The notes under the pieces were generated by a model that saw only the letters and a list, made by a program, of their open reading frames with translations, searched no databases and had not been told where the DNA came from. A DNA stretch of 64,000 bases from Tamlana flava (GTDB lineage Bacteria; Bacteroidota; Bacteroidia; Flavobacteriales; Flavobacteriaceae). Location: the NCBI RefSeq assembly GCF_041287255.1, contig NZ_JBGGTX010000002.1, positions 496,001 through 560,000 of the forward strand, in the 5' to 3' direction. A program made the translations under genes and the position numbers. The first letter of the stretch is position 1. The number at the start of each line of letters is the position of its first letter. Positions 36,278 to 46,016 of this stretch are shown one piece after another.

Positions 36278-37387
36278 ATGAATATGATTAAAAATTTAAA
36301 AATCACCTTATTTTCAGTTTTACTGTTATCCTTTTTGGGATGTGAAAATAAAAATGATGAAATGGCAACCAGTGGCGTTCAACCAACTATTACAGTGAAG
36401 CTTGTTGATGCTCCTGGTGAATTTAAAGCTGTTAACGTTGAGATAGTTGATGTCATGATTAAAATGGATGATGATAGCGATGATGAAAATGGTTGGATGT
36501 CTCTCGATGCGCAAAACGAAACCGTAAACCTTCTTGATTTTACAGGAGGTATGAGCAAAGTTTTAGTAGACAAATTTCCTATCCCAGTTGGAACATTATC
36601 GCAAATGCGATTGGTGTTGGGGGATGGAAATACAATTGTTATTGAAAACGACCAAGAAGTTGATGAAGAATTCGACTTAAAAACGCCAAGTGCCCAGCAA
36701 TCTGGTTTAAAACTAAAGGTAAACTCGGTTATTGAACCAGGTTATGCCTATGACTTTATTTTAGATTTTGATGTTGAAAAATCTATTGTTATGGCAGGTA
36801 ATTCTGGGAATATTATATTAAAACCGGTGCTTTACGTTAGTACTGAAGCTAATTCCGGTATTATAGAAGGAAGTGTTAGCCCAGCAGATGTGCCAGCAAT
36901 GGCTTATGTTATTGTTGATGAAATGGGCAATGACGACCCAGAGGATGATATCATAATTTCTGCTTACACTGATGAAACCGGAGCTTTTGCTTTGTGGGGC
37001 GTACCAGGTGGAACATATGATGTAATTGTTGAACCGGTTGATGAAGCGTCAGATTACGCAAATGGAATTAAAGAAGCCGTTTCCGTAACAAATGGTGAAA
37101 CCACAATAATTCCTGAACCAATTGAATTGCCGCTTAAGCCAGGTTCAATTACTGGAAAGGTAATTGAATTGCCAGAAGGTGTTGTCGCCACCGCTTCAAT
37201 AATGGTTGATGGAAACCCTTTAACCGATGAAACTGATGAAACAGGAGTATTCCTTTTAGAAGAAGTTCCAGCCGGAGATTATACACTTACTGTAAGTGCT
37301 GAAGGCTATGTTTCCCAAGAAATTAACATTACTGTAACACCAAATGCAGAAACTGTAGTGGATGATATTACGCTAGTGGCGGAATAA
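36278..37387 (+). CDS. DUF4382 lipoprotein with carboxypeptidase-regulatory-like repeats
   Basis: A 369-residue lipoprotein (lipobox FLG-C). DUF4382 covers about 32-190 (TITVKLVDAPGEFKAVNVEI...LLDFTGGMSKVL...MRLVLGDGN). Two carboxypeptidase-regulatory/SpaA-like beta domains follow (about 195-280 and 285-365), each with a DETGAF or DETGVF turn. It is very acidic. This architecture is found in surface lipoproteins of Bacteroidetes and is probably structural or adhesive. I set the start at 36278 (ATG); the open frame reaches a TTG 9 nt earlier. Confidence 0.8.
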   Translation: MNMIKNLKITLFSVLLLSFLGCENKNDEMATSGVQPTITVKLVDAPGEFKAVNVEIVDVMIKMDDDSDDENGWMSLDAQNETVNLLDFTGGMSKVLVDKFPIPVGTLSQMRLVLGDGNTIVIENDQEVDEEFDLKTPSAQQSGLKLKVNSVIEPGYAYDFILDFDVEKSIVMAGNSGNIILKPVLYVSTEANSGIIEGSVSPADVPAMAYVIVDEMGNDDPEDDIIISAYTDETGAFALWGVPGGTYDVIVEPVDEASDYANGIKEAVSVTNGETTIIPEPIELPLKPGSITGKVIELPEGVVATASIMVDGNPLTDETDETGVFLLEEVPAGDYTLTVSAEGYVSQEINITVTPNAETVVDDITLVAE

Positions 37388-37408
37388 TTCATTTAAAAAT
37401 AAAAGAAG

Positions 37409-37441
37409 AAAAGGCAGTACCATATTTGGTGCTGCCTTTTT
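37409..37441 (+). terminator. Terminator of the DUF4382 gene
   Basis: AAAAGGCAG (37409-37417) pairs with CTGCCTTTT (37432-37440); the stem continues through a wobble and ACC/GGT to a 6-nt loop, with T residues after. Confidence 0.88.
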
Positions 37442-37570
37442 GTTTTAACCAATAATTAACGGTGTTTACGAGGCTTTTTTAACCAATTTTTAACAGGTTC
37501 CCAATAAAAATTTTAACAATTTGCATTGCTCAAATAAGGGCAGTATATTCGGGCTTTTAAAAATTTAAAC

Positions 37571-38575
37571 ATGATGGAAGAAACAGGTACAATTGATATT
37601 AAGTCGATTAACGAAAAAATTGAAAAGGAAAGTGCTTTTGTTGATTTGCTGATGCTGGAAATGAACAAAGTTATTGTAGGGCAAAAGCATATGGTTGAAC
37701 GTTTATTAATTGGCCTTCTTGGACAAGGACATATACTTCTGGAGGGTGTTCCTGGATTGGCAAAGACCCTAGCCATTAACACCTTGGCTCAAGCGGTTCA
37801 TGGTAGCTTTAGTAGAATTCAATTTACACCAGATTTATTGCCTGCAGATGTTACAGGAACCTTAATTTACAATATGAAGGTTAACGATTTTTCCATTAAA
37901 AAGGGGCCAATATTCGCCAATTTTGTTTTGGCCGATGAGATTAACAGGGCGCCTGCAAAAGTACAGGCAGCATTACTTGAGGCCATGCAGGAAAAACAAG
38001 TGACTATTGGTGACGACACATTTAAACTAGATAGACCGTTTTTGGTAATGGCTACCCAAAACCCAGTAGAACAAGAAGGAACTTATCCTTTGCCTGAAGC
38101 ACAGGTAGACCGTTTTATGTTGAAAACGGTTATTGATTACCCAAAAATTGACGAAGAGCAACTTATTATGCGTGCTAATTTAAAAGGCGCTTGGGATAAG
38201 GTAAATCCTGTAGTTTCTTTGGAACAAATTTTAAATGCCCAAAAGGCTGTTCGTGAAGTTTACATGGATGAAAAAATCGAGAAATATATTTTGGATATCA
38301 TTTTTGCTACTAGATATCCTGAAAAATACAGACTTACCAGTTTAAAACCATTAATATCTTTTGGCGCATCACCACGTGGAAGCATCAATTTGGCCAATGC
38401 GGCTAAATGCTATGCGTTTATCAAGCGTCGCGGATATGTAATTCCTGAAGATGTTCGGGCGGTTGTTTATGATGTTTTAAGACACCGAATAGGAATTACT
38501 TATGAAGCTGAGGCCGAAAACGTTACTTCAGAAGACATCATCAATAAAATAGTAAACGAAATAGAAGTGCCTTAA
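37571..38575 (+). CDS. MoxR-family AAA+ ATPase
   Basis: A 334-residue chaperone-like ATPase. Walker A is GVPGLAKT (59-66), Walker B is VLADEINRAP (Asp122-Glu123), and sensor 1 follows at VMATQNPVEQEGTYPLPEAQ with the arginine finger in QVDRFM. MoxR ATPases act with VWA proteins to mature or insert metal into partners. It heads the Bat operon here, immediately followed by DUF58 and VWA genes, which is the standard Bacteroidetes order. Confidence 0.93.
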   Translation: MMEETGTIDIKSINEKIEKESAFVDLLMLEMNKVIVGQKHMVERLLIGLLGQGHILLEGVPGLAKTLAINTLAQAVHGSFSRIQFTPDLLPADVTGTLIYNMKVNDFSIKKGPIFANFVLADEINRAPAKVQAALLEAMQEKQVTIGDDTFKLDRPFLVMATQNPVEQEGTYPLPEAQVDRFMLKTVIDYPKIDEEQLIMRANLKGAWDKVNPVVSLEQILNAQKAVREVYMDEKIEKYILDIIFATRYPEKYRLTSLKPLISFGASPRGSINLANAAKCYAFIKRRGYVIPEDVRAVVYDVLRHRIGITYEAEAENVTSEDIINKIVNEIEVP

Positions 38576-38590
38576 TAGTTCCGAGTTCTA

Positions 38591-38648
38591 AGTTTCAAGT
38601 TCAAAGTTGCACAACAATGAACCTTAAACCTTAAACCTTGAACAATTC
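38591..38648. repeat. Imperfect inverted and tandem repeat between moxR and the DUF58 gene
   Basis: The arm AGTTTCAAGTTCAAAGTT (38591-38608) is imperfectly complementary, with several G-U pairs, to the tandem AACCTTAAACCTTAAACCTTGAAC starting at 38620. A related TTGAA/TTCAA stretch recurs at 42185-42206 between batA and batB. Confidence 0.5.
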
Positions 38649-38650
38649 AA

Positions 38651-39517
38651 ATGGATACCAAAGAGTTACTAAAAAAAGTACGTAAGATTGAGATTAAGAC
38701 ACGCCGTTTGTCTGATCATATTTTTGGAGGAGAATACCATTCTACCTTCAAAGGTCGAGGTATGACATTTAGTGAGGTTCGTCAGTATCAATTTGGTGAT
38801 GATGTTAGAAGTATTGATTGGAACGTAACAGCACGTTACAATGAGCCTTTTGTCAAAGTTTTTGAGGAAGAGCGCGAGCTTACTATGATGCTCATGGTAG
38901 ACGTTTCGGGCTCAGAACTATTTGGTACCACAGAGCAGTTCAAAAATGAGGTGGTTACAGAAATCGCCGCAACACTGGCGTTTTCAGCAACCCAAAACAA
39001 TGATAAAATTGGGCTGATTCTTTTTTCAGACCAAGTGGAATTATACATTCCGCCAAAAAAAGGGCGCTCGCATGTACTTCGAATAATTAGAGAGCTTATT
39101 GAATTTGAACCTGAAAGTAAACAGACCAATATAGCCGAAGCTTTAAAATTTTTGCAAAACGTAATGAAAAAGAAGGCGATTGTTTTTGTGCTTTCAGATT
39201 TTATTGCGGACGATTATAACCAAACCATGAAAATTGTTGCTGGAAAACATGACGTAACGGGCATTAGAGTTTATGATAAACGTGAGGAAGAAATTCCGAA
39301 TTTGGGCATGGTACAAATGCAAGATGAAGAAACAGGAGAGATGATGCTGGTAAATACTTCATCAAAAAAAGTAAGGCTCAATTACGCAAAGTTTTACCGA
39401 GAAAAGGTAGATTATTACAAGGAAAGTTTTACCAAATCAGGTGCTGGCGCTATTGATTGCCGCGTGGATGAAAGCTATGTGAAAAAGTTGTTGGGCTATT
39501 TTAAAAGAAGAGGATAG
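38651..39517 (+). CDS. DUF58 protein of the Bat operon
   Basis: A 288-residue protein with the DUF58 signature GRGMTFSEVRQYQFGDDVRSIDW (about 36-58) followed by a VWA-like fold (MLMVDVSGSE, about 81-90; DxSxS-type MIDAS). It has no transmembrane segment, so it is cytosolic or peripheral, and is a typical partner of MoxR. The start lies 75 bp after moxR beyond a repeat. The next gene begins 3 bp after its stop. Confidence 0.9.
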   Translation: MDTKELLKKVRKIEIKTRRLSDHIFGGEYHSTFKGRGMTFSEVRQYQFGDDVRSIDWNVTARYNEPFVKVFEEERELTMMLMVDVSGSELFGTTEQFKNEVVTEIAATLAFSATQNNDKIGLILFSDQVELYIPPKKGRSHVLRIIRELIEFEPESKQTNIAEALKFLQNVMKKKAIVFVLSDFIADDYNQTMKIVAGKHDVTGIRVYDKREEEIPNLGMVQMQDEETGEMMLVNTSSKKVRLNYAKFYREKVDYYKESFTKSGAGAIDCRVDESYVKKLLGYFKRRG

Positions 39518-39520
39518 AGA

Positions 39521-41179
39521 ATGATTAATGAAGAATTAAGAATGACTAATTTTAAATTGAGACCATCAAGAAATCTTTCGTTGTCTTTTTTGTTGATACT
39601 TTTTTCTTGGTTCTCTTTTGCCCAAGTCACATCAACTATTGATTCAACTTCCATTAAAATAGGCGAGCTAATAACTTATCACATTCAAGTGGAAACCGAT
39701 TCAACAAAACTGGTTGTTTTTCCGGAGGGGCAAACCTTTTCTCCTCTCGAAATGATTGAATCCTATGATGTTGATACAATAAAAAACAACGACAAATTCA
39801 ACTTAATAAAAAAGTACGGCTTAACCCAGTTCGATTCCGGTAAGTACACCATTCCACAGCAAAAAATCATTGTTGGTGATAAAACATTTTTTACCGATTC
39901 CGTTCAGGTTGAAGTTAGAAATATTGAAATCGATACCACCAAAGGCCTATATGATATTAAACCAATAATTGCCGTTCAAAAAGCGGGTAGTAATTGGTGG
40001 ATTTATGTTTTGCTAGCTCTTCTAATTATTGGGGCAATTGCATTTTTGCTGTATTGGTTCATTTGGCGAAAAAAGCCATTGACTGAAGCGGAACAAATAG
40101 CACTGTTGCCACCTTACGACCGCGCAAAATTAGCACTCAAAGAACTTGATGAAACCCATTATTTGGAGCATCAGAATATGAAGGATTATTATTCTGAACT
40201 AACGTTTATCATCAGAAAATATTTAGACGAAAAGGTTTATGACCGCGCTTTGGAGAGTACAACAGATGAGTTGATTAAGCGCCTCACTTTGCTTAAAGAA
40301 GGCAATCAAGTGGATTTGAGCAAAGAAGATATTAAAAGCCTTGAAAACATTTTAAAACGTGCCGATTTGGTAAAGTTTGCTAAATCTGCTCCAGATATTG
40401 AATTGGCCAAAATCGACAGAGACACTATCGACATAGAAATTGACCACGTTAAGGAAGCTTTGCCTGAGCCAACCGAGGAAGAAAAGCTACTTGACGCCAA
40501 ATATCGGGAAGAGCAAGAACGAAAAAAGAAACGTAAAAAAGTATGGATAACAGTTGCCATCAGCGTTTTTCTTTTATTGGCAACCATTACAGGGTTCTCG
40601 ATTAAATATGGTTTCGATTATGTAAAGGATACCATCATTGGCCATGATACTAAAGAACTTTTAGAAGGTAATTGGGTAACCAGTGCTTATGGTTTCCCGC
40701 CAATTACCATCAGCACACCAAAAGTTTTAAAGCGTACCACTCCGAAATTACCAGAAGAGATGGCTCAGCAAATAGAGATGACACAATTTGGTTACGGTAG
40801 CTTAATGGATAGATTTCAAATCCAATTGGCTACCTCTAAAATCAAGAATTTTGGAGAAGGAGAAAATAAAATAGATATAGAAAAGGCCATTGACAGTGAA
40901 TTAAAACTATTTGAAAATGCTGGAGCCCAGAATATCATTATCAAAAGAGAAAAATTTGTTACGCCAAATGGAGCCGAAGGGTTAAAAGTTTATGGCACAA
41001 TGGATTCACCAGTTTTAGGAACCGATAAACTTGAAAAAGGAAAATATGTTGTCCTTGGTTTTACGGCAGAGAACGTTGTTCAGGAAGTCATGATTTTCCA
41101 CAGGGAAAATGATGTTTATGCAGAAAAGATTTTAGAGCGCATCCTTAACTCAATTGAACTTAAAAAAGCAGAAGGCTAA
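39521..41179 (+). CDS. BatD-like two-TM protein of the Bat operon
   Basis: A 552-residue protein. A signal peptide (cleavage near SWFSFAQ) precedes a BatD-like beta domain in the periplasm (SIKIGELITYHIQV, LTQFDSGKYTIPQQKI). A TM helix lies at about 160-182. A cytosolic helical region resembling the BatD C-terminal/DUF4381-type region follows (LLPPYDRAKLALKELDE...STTDELIKRL). A basic linker (RKKKRKKVW), a second TM at about 342-362 and a C-terminal domain beginning GNWVTSAYGF complete it. The extra C-terminal domain is not part of standard BatD. The start could also be the ATG at 39542. Its TAA overlaps the ATG of batA. Confidence 0.82.
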   Translation: MINEELRMTNFKLRPSRNLSLSFLLILFSWFSFAQVTSTIDSTSIKIGELITYHIQVETDSTKLVVFPEGQTFSPLEMIESYDVDTIKNNDKFNLIKKYGLTQFDSGKYTIPQQKIIVGDKTFFTDSVQVEVRNIEIDTTKGLYDIKPIIAVQKAGSNWWIYVLLALLIIGAIAFLLYWFIWRKKPLTEAEQIALLPPYDRAKLALKELDETHYLEHQNMKDYYSELTFIIRKYLDEKVYDRALESTTDELIKRLTLLKEGNQVDLSKEDIKSLENILKRADLVKFAKSAPDIELAKIDRDTIDIEIDHVKEALPEPTEEEKLLDAKYREEQERKKKRKKVWITVAISVFLLLATITGFSIKYGFDYVKDTIIGHDTKELLEGNWVTSAYGFPPITISTPKVLKRTTPKLPEEMAQQIEMTQFGYGSLMDRFQIQLATSKIKNFGEGENKIDIEKAIDSELKLFENAGAQNIIIKREKFVTPNGAEGLKVYGTMDSPVLGTDKLEKGKYVVLGFTAENVVQEVMIFHRENDVYAEKILERILNSIELKKAEG

Positions 41180-42183
41180 TGTTTGAAGGCATAGAATTTT
41201 TAAATAAGGAGTTTTTCTGGTTGTTTTTATTGCTGCCATTGGCCGTGCTATGGTATCTATTTAAAAGCAAACGGCAAACGGCCGAGCTTAAAATATCTAG
41301 CTTAAAGGGGTTTAAAATCACCAATTCTTGGCTGCCAAAATCAAGACATTTGTTATTTGTACTGCGCCTATTGGCTTTGGCTTTATTGATTACTGGTTTG
41401 GCAAGGCCGCAGTCGGTTGATGTGTCAACAAAAACAAAAACTACGCGTGGTATTGATATCGTCATGGCTATTGACGTATCGGCAAGTATGTTGGCAAAAG
41501 ATTTATCGCCTAACCGATTGGAAGCCCTTAAAAAAGTAGCCGCCGAATTTATTAAAGGTCGCCCTAACGATAGGATTGGTTTAGTGGAATATGCTGGAGA
41601 AAGTTATACAAAAACACCAATTACGAGTGACAAAGCCATTGTTTTGCATTCCTTAAAAAGCATAAAGTATAACACCATTATTGAAGGGGGAACGGCTATT
41701 GGCATGGGCTTGGCAACTGCGGTAAACCGTTTAAAGGATAGCAAAGCAACGAGTAAAGTAATTATTCTATTGACGGATGGAGTTAATAATTCAGGCTTTA
41801 TCGACCCAAAAATAGCTAGTGAATTGGCTGTGGAATACGGAATAAAAGTCTACACCATTGGTTTGGGAACAAACGGAATGGCTTTATCACCTGTGGCTAT
41901 TTTACCAAACGGTAATTTTCAGTACGGGCGCATCCAAGTTGAAATAGACGAAGCTTTACTTGAGGAAATAGCCCAAGTTACGGGAGGCAGATATTTTAGG
42001 GCCACCAATAACAAGAAACTTGAAGAGATTTACGACGAAATAAATAAACTGGAAAAAACAGAAATAGAGGAATTTAAATTTTACAATTACGATGAAAAGT
42101 ATCGCCCCTTGGTAATACTGGCAGGATTGTTCCTGTTACTGGAGGTATTATTAAGATTTACTGTTTTCAGAAGTTTTGTTTAG
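41179..42183 (+). CDS. batA: BatA, VWA-domain aerotolerance protein
   Basis: A 334-residue inner-membrane protein. It has N-terminal TM helices (about 10-28 and 58-74), a VWA domain with complete MIDAS DVSAS (99-103), T in GGTAIGMG and LTDG, and a C-terminal TM (about 308-326). In Bacteroides fragilis the Bat operon affects survival in oxygen; in other bacteria the proteins are thought to form a membrane complex with MoxR. Start overlaps the previous stop by 1 nt (TAATG). Confidence 0.92.
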   Translation: MFEGIEFLNKEFFWLFLLLPLAVLWYLFKSKRQTAELKISSLKGFKITNSWLPKSRHLLFVLRLLALALLITGLARPQSVDVSTKTKTTRGIDIVMAIDVSASMLAKDLSPNRLEALKKVAAEFIKGRPNDRIGLVEYAGESYTKTPITSDKAIVLHSLKSIKYNTIIEGGTAIGMGLATAVNRLKDSKATSKVIILLTDGVNNSGFIDPKIASELAVEYGIKVYTIGLGTNGMALSPVAILPNGNFQYGRIQVEIDEALLEEIAQVTGGRYFRATNNKKLEEIYDEINKLEKTEIEEFKFYNYDEKYRPLVILAGLFLLLEVLLRFTVFRSFV

Positions 42184-42217
42184 ACTTGAATTTTTCAACT
42201 TGAAACGTTAAACAAAA

Positions 42218-43255
42218 ATGTATCAATTAGACGAAAAAATATGGTTTTGGGGATTGTTGGTTATTCCAGTGGTAGTCTTGTTCTTTTTGTTACTTCAATT
42301 TTGGAGGTATAAAGCGCAAAAAAAATTCGCTGATATTACGTTGCTGAAAAAATTGAGCCCAAATCGTTCTATTTTCAAGGGTGTTTTAAAGATTGTTGTG
42401 CTGAGTTTAGCCTTTTTGTGCTTGGCCATTGCCTTGGTAAACCCAAAAATTGGTACAAAGCTGGAAACAGTTAAGCGTGAAGGTGTAGATATCGTTTTTG
42501 CCATAGATGTTTCAAAAAGTATGTTGGCTGAAGACATAGCACCCAATCGTTTGGAAAAATCCAAGCAGTTGGTAACGCAAATCATCAATAATTTGGCAAG
42601 CGACCGCATAGGGATTATTGCATACGCGGGAAGAGCTATTCCGCAACTGCCCATTACAACAGATTATGCGTCGGCCAAAATGTTTTTGCAAAGCATGAAT
42701 ACCGATATGTTGTCTTCGCAAGGAACGGCAATAAATGAAGCCATAAAATTGGCAACTAATTATTTTGATGATGATGAGCAAACCAACAGAGTACTCATTA
42801 TCATATCAGATGGTGAAGACCATAGCGAGCAGGCAGCGGCAGTGGCAGAAGAGGCCAGTGAAGAAGGCATTAGAATCTTTACAATAGGTGTGGGTGATGT
42901 AAAAGGAGGGCCAATTCCAATCAAGAAAGATGGTACGGTTTTAAACTATAAAAAGGATAGCCAAGGCGAAACAGTTATAACCAAATTGAATGAAGAAACG
43001 CTGCAGAATATTGCAGCGGAGGCTAACGGGGCATACATTAACGGAAAGAATACCAAAGATGTTGTTGAAAATATTCGTGAGATTTTAAACACCATGGATA
43101 AAACGGAATTTGAAGCAAAGCAATTTGCCGATTTTAAAGACCAATTTCAGTGGTTTTTAGGCTTTGGCATATTTTTCTTATTCATCGATATTTTCCTATT
43201 GGAAAGAAAAACGGAATGGCTGAAAAAATTGAATCTTTTCAATGAAAATTTGTAA
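42218..43255 (+). CDS. batB: BatB, VWA-domain aerotolerance protein
   Basis: A 345-residue paralogue of BatA with the same layout: TM helices at about 9-28 and 56-75, a VWA domain with MIDAS DVSKS (97-101), TAINEAI and ISDGEDHSEQ, and a C-terminal TM (about 311-330). BatA and BatB are expected to work as a pair. The 34-bp gap before it contains a TTGAA/TTCAA repeat. Confidence 0.92.
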   Translation: MYQLDEKIWFWGLLVIPVVVLFFLLLQFWRYKAQKKFADITLLKKLSPNRSIFKGVLKIVVLSLAFLCLAIALVNPKIGTKLETVKREGVDIVFAIDVSKSMLAEDIAPNRLEKSKQLVTQIINNLASDRIGIIAYAGRAIPQLPITTDYASAKMFLQSMNTDMLSSQGTAINEAIKLATNYFDDDEQTNRVLIIISDGEDHSEQAAAVAEEASEEGIRIFTIGVGDVKGGPIPIKKDGTVLNYKKDSQGETVITKLNEETLQNIAAEANGAYINGKNTKDVVENIREILNTMDKTEFEAKQFADFKDQFQWFLGFGIFFLFIDIFLLERKTEWLKKLNLFNENL

Positions 43256-43324
43256 CTGATTCAATGTTTCCCATTTTTATAAATTTTTTAACGGACAAAA
43301 AAGACAATATTTTCTAATTTAGAA

Positions 43325-44191
43325 ATGAAAATGAAGCAATTACTCTCGGTTTTAATAATGTTTTCGGTGGTTCTGTCTTTTTCCCAAGAGAAAGACAAAG
43401 CCCAATTGTTGGCGCTTAAAAAAGCCAATAATTATGTTTATGAAGGCAACAATTTATTGCAAAATGATGATGTGGTTTCAGCTGAAATGGAATATAGAAA
43501 AGCAATTTCAGAGCAGCCAAATTCGGTAGCCGGAACGTACAATTTAGGAAACACCTATATAAAAAGCGGAAATTTTGATGAAGCCATTTTTAGACTTCAA
43601 GAAGCTGCAGAAGCTGCCACTTCAAAATCTGAAAAACACAAAGCATTTCATAACATCGGCAACGTTTTAATGCAAAACAAAAAGTGTAAGGAAGCCGTTG
43701 AGGCCTATAAAAACGCTTTGAGAAATGACCCTACAGACGACGAAACCCGATATAATTTTGCATTAGCCAAGGCATGTGCTGAGCAACAACAAGACCAGCA
43801 AGACCAGAATCAGGATAAGCAAGACGAAAATAAAGACAACCAAGACCAAAAGGATAAGGACCAGCAGGATAATCAAGATCAAGAAAACAAGGAAAATCAG
43901 GATAAAGAAGGTAACGACAAAGAAGATAAAAAGGACGAAGGCGACCAAGACAAGAAGGATGGTGAAGATAAAAAGGATGAAGATGGAAAACCAAAAGACG
44001 AAAAGCAAGACCAAGGAAAAGGAAATCAAGAAAAGGAGCAACAACAGCCTAAACCTCAACCAGGACAATTGTCTCCCCAGCAAATAAAAAATCTTTTGGA
44101 GGCCATGAATAATCAAGAACAAAAAGTTCAAGAAAAAATGAATGCTGAAAAACAACAAGGTGTCATTATCCAAACAGATAAAGATTGGTAG
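43325..44191 (+). CDS. batC: BatC, TPR protein with charged low-complexity tail
   Basis: A 288-residue exported protein: a signal peptide (SVVLSFSQ), TPR repeats (about 30-150: EMEYRKAISEQPNSVAGTYNLG, AVEAYKNALRNDPTDDETRYNFA), then about 95 residues of almost only Gln, Asp, Lys, Glu and Asn, and a short C-terminal segment (LSPQQIKNLLEAMNNQEQ) that is often conserved in BatC proteins. The DNA of the tail is nearly all purine/A on this strand. The tail is likely disordered in the periplasm. Confidence 0.88.
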   Translation: MKMKQLLSVLIMFSVVLSFSQEKDKAQLLALKKANNYVYEGNNLLQNDDVVSAEMEYRKAISEQPNSVAGTYNLGNTYIKSGNFDEAIFRLQEAAEAATSKSEKHKAFHNIGNVLMQNKKCKEAVEAYKNALRNDPTDDETRYNFALAKACAEQQQDQQDQNQDKQDENKDNQDQKDKDQQDNQDQENKENQDKEGNDKEDKKDEGDQDKKDGEDKKDEDGKPKDEKQDQGKGNQEKEQQQPKPQPGQLSPQQIKNLLEAMNNQEQKVQEKMNAEKQQGVIIQTDKDW

Positions 44192-44239
44192 AGGATTTAG
44201 AAGTAAGGAAGACAGAAGCCAAGAGTTTTTGACAGAAAA

Positions 44240-46015
44240 ATGAAAATAGTAAAACACATATCCATCATATTATTGGTTTTTGCCACGAGCTTTGTGTCTG
44301 CGCAAGTTGAGTTTAATGCAAAAGCGAGCAAAACCACATTGGGAGTTAATGAGCGGCTGCGCATCGACTTTGAAATGAACCAAGATGGGGATAATTTTAA
44401 TCCGCCAGATTTTGCCAACTTTACTGTGGTTGGTGGACCCAATCAAGCCGTTAGCAATTCATGGATTAACGGTAAACGTACCTTTAAAAAAACGTATAGC
44501 TATTTTTTAGCGCCAAAATCTCGCGGAAATTTTACCATTGAGCAGGCTACTATAGTAATAGATGGACAGACATATAAAACCACACCAATAAAAATAGAGG
44601 TAACTGCAGCCGTCGATATTCCGAAGGACCCAAATGACCCTCAATATTTGGCTTCCGAAAACATTCATTTAGTGGCCGAGGTTTCAAAAACCAATCCGTA
44701 TTTGAATGAGGCCATTACGGTTGTTTACAAACTTTATGTATCACCAAAAATAGCAGTTGACAATTGGAATGAAATAGATACCCCACGGTATAACGATTTT
44801 TGGAGCCAAAACATCGACACCCAAGGACAAAAAGTACAAAACGGAAAATTTAACGGTGAAGACTATAGGTTTTTAGTGCTTCGAAAAACGGTTTTGTATC
44901 CTCAAAAAACGGGCAAGCTTGATATTGAGCCATTAACTTTGGACATTGCATTGAGAGTGCCTACAAACAGACGAGATATTTTTGGAAGTTTGTTAATGAC
45001 ACGCACAAGCAAAACGGTTTCGGCTGGCAACAAAACCATTAATGTAAAGCCGTTGCCAGAAGTTGGTAAGCCTGTTGATTTCGCCGGCGCTGTTGGGGAT
45101 TTCAATCTTAATGTGTCGGCTTCCAAAACTGAACTTGACGCTACAGAATCATTGCAGGTAAAGGTTGATGTAAGCGGAAATGGCAACTTAAAACTTTTCA
45201 AATTACCTAAAATATCCTTGCCAAGTTCATTAGAGGTATACGAGCCGGAACACAAAGAAAATGTAAGAACCAATTTGTCCGGTATGCAGGGTGATATTTC
45301 TGATAGTTATACAGTGGTGCCGCAATATAAAGGAAAGTACCCTATACCAAGTATTTCATTTTCATATTTTGACTTGGCCACTGAAAGCTATAAACGGTTG
45401 TCTTCTGATGAAATTGTCATCAATGTTTTAAGTGGACCGTCCAACACCAATGCAAATAATAGTGGCACATCGGTTGCCAGTGGCAATAAACAAGAGGTGG
45501 TTTTAAATAGTGATCACTTCGCATTCATTAAGACGAAAACAGAATTTGAAGCTATTAAACAAGAGTATTTCTTTAAAACAAAACTGTTTTGGAGTTTATT
45601 GCTGTTGCCGTTTTTAGTTATTCCTGTTGCTATCGTGATTCGAAATAAAAAAGCGAGTAGGGATGCCGATGTTTTTGGGAATAAAATTAGAAAAGCCGAT
45701 AAATTGGCGAAAAAGTACTTGAGCAGCGCCAAAAAATCTTTGGGTAAAAAAGAAGCGTTTTACATCGCTTTGGAGAAAGCCTTACATAATTACCTGAAGG
45801 CAAAATTGCATATAGAAACGAGCGATTTAAGTAAAGATAAAATTAAAAGTTTGTTAGAACAAAAGCAGGTGCAACCGGAAGTGATAAAAGATTTTATTGG
45901 TATTATAGAAAGTTGTGATTTTGCGCGCTATACCCCAATAGACAGCGTTACGATGCAAGAGGATTACGATAAGGCAGCCAAAACTATTTCATTAATTGAT
46001 AAGCAAGCACGGTAA
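44240..46015 (+). CDS. batD: BatD, oxygen-tolerance protein
   Basis: A 591-residue protein: a signal peptide (TSFVSAQ), a long periplasmic beta-rich region of several Ig-like modules (about 21-440, e.g. VEFNAKASKTTLGVNERLRIDF and VGDFNLNVSASKTELDATESLQ), a TM helix at about 449-468 (FWSLLLLPFLVIPVAIVI), and a cytosolic helical domain (KADKLAKKYLSSAKKSLGKKEAFYIA). Standard BatD architecture. The stop is 1 bp before the batE ATG. Confidence 0.9.
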   Translation: MKIVKHISIILLVFATSFVSAQVEFNAKASKTTLGVNERLRIDFEMNQDGDNFNPPDFANFTVVGGPNQAVSNSWINGKRTFKKTYSYFLAPKSRGNFTIEQATIVIDGQTYKTTPIKIEVTAAVDIPKDPNDPQYLASENIHLVAEVSKTNPYLNEAITVVYKLYVSPKIAVDNWNEIDTPRYNDFWSQNIDTQGQKVQNGKFNGEDYRFLVLRKTVLYPQKTGKLDIEPLTLDIALRVPTNRRDIFGSLLMTRTSKTVSAGNKTINVKPLPEVGKPVDFAGAVGDFNLNVSASKTELDATESLQVKVDVSGNGNLKLFKLPKISLPSSLEVYEPEHKENVRTNLSGMQGDISDSYTVVPQYKGKYPIPSISFSYFDLATESYKRLSSDEIVINVLSGPSNTNANNSGTSVASGNKQEVVLNSDHFAFIKTKTEFEAIKQEYFFKTKLFWSLLLLPFLVIPVAIVIRNKKASRDADVFGNKIRKADKLAKKYLSSAKKSLGKKEAFYIALEKALHNYLKAKLHIETSDLSKDKIKSLLEQKQVQPEVIKDFIGIIESCDFARYTPIDSVTMQEDYDKAAKTISLIDKQAR

Positions 46016-46016
46016 A

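Noticed and set aside
38591..38648. Short tandem repeats considered as a CRISPR array
   Set aside because: Units are only about 7 bp with no spacers, and no cas genes are nearby.
43763..44257. 164-codon minus-strand open frame rich in Leu, Ile, Val and Phe, looking like a membrane protein
   Set aside because: It is the antisense of the BatC Lys/Asp/Gln-rich tail; reading AAG/GAC/CAA codons backwards gives CTT/GTC/TTG. No start context or family similarity.
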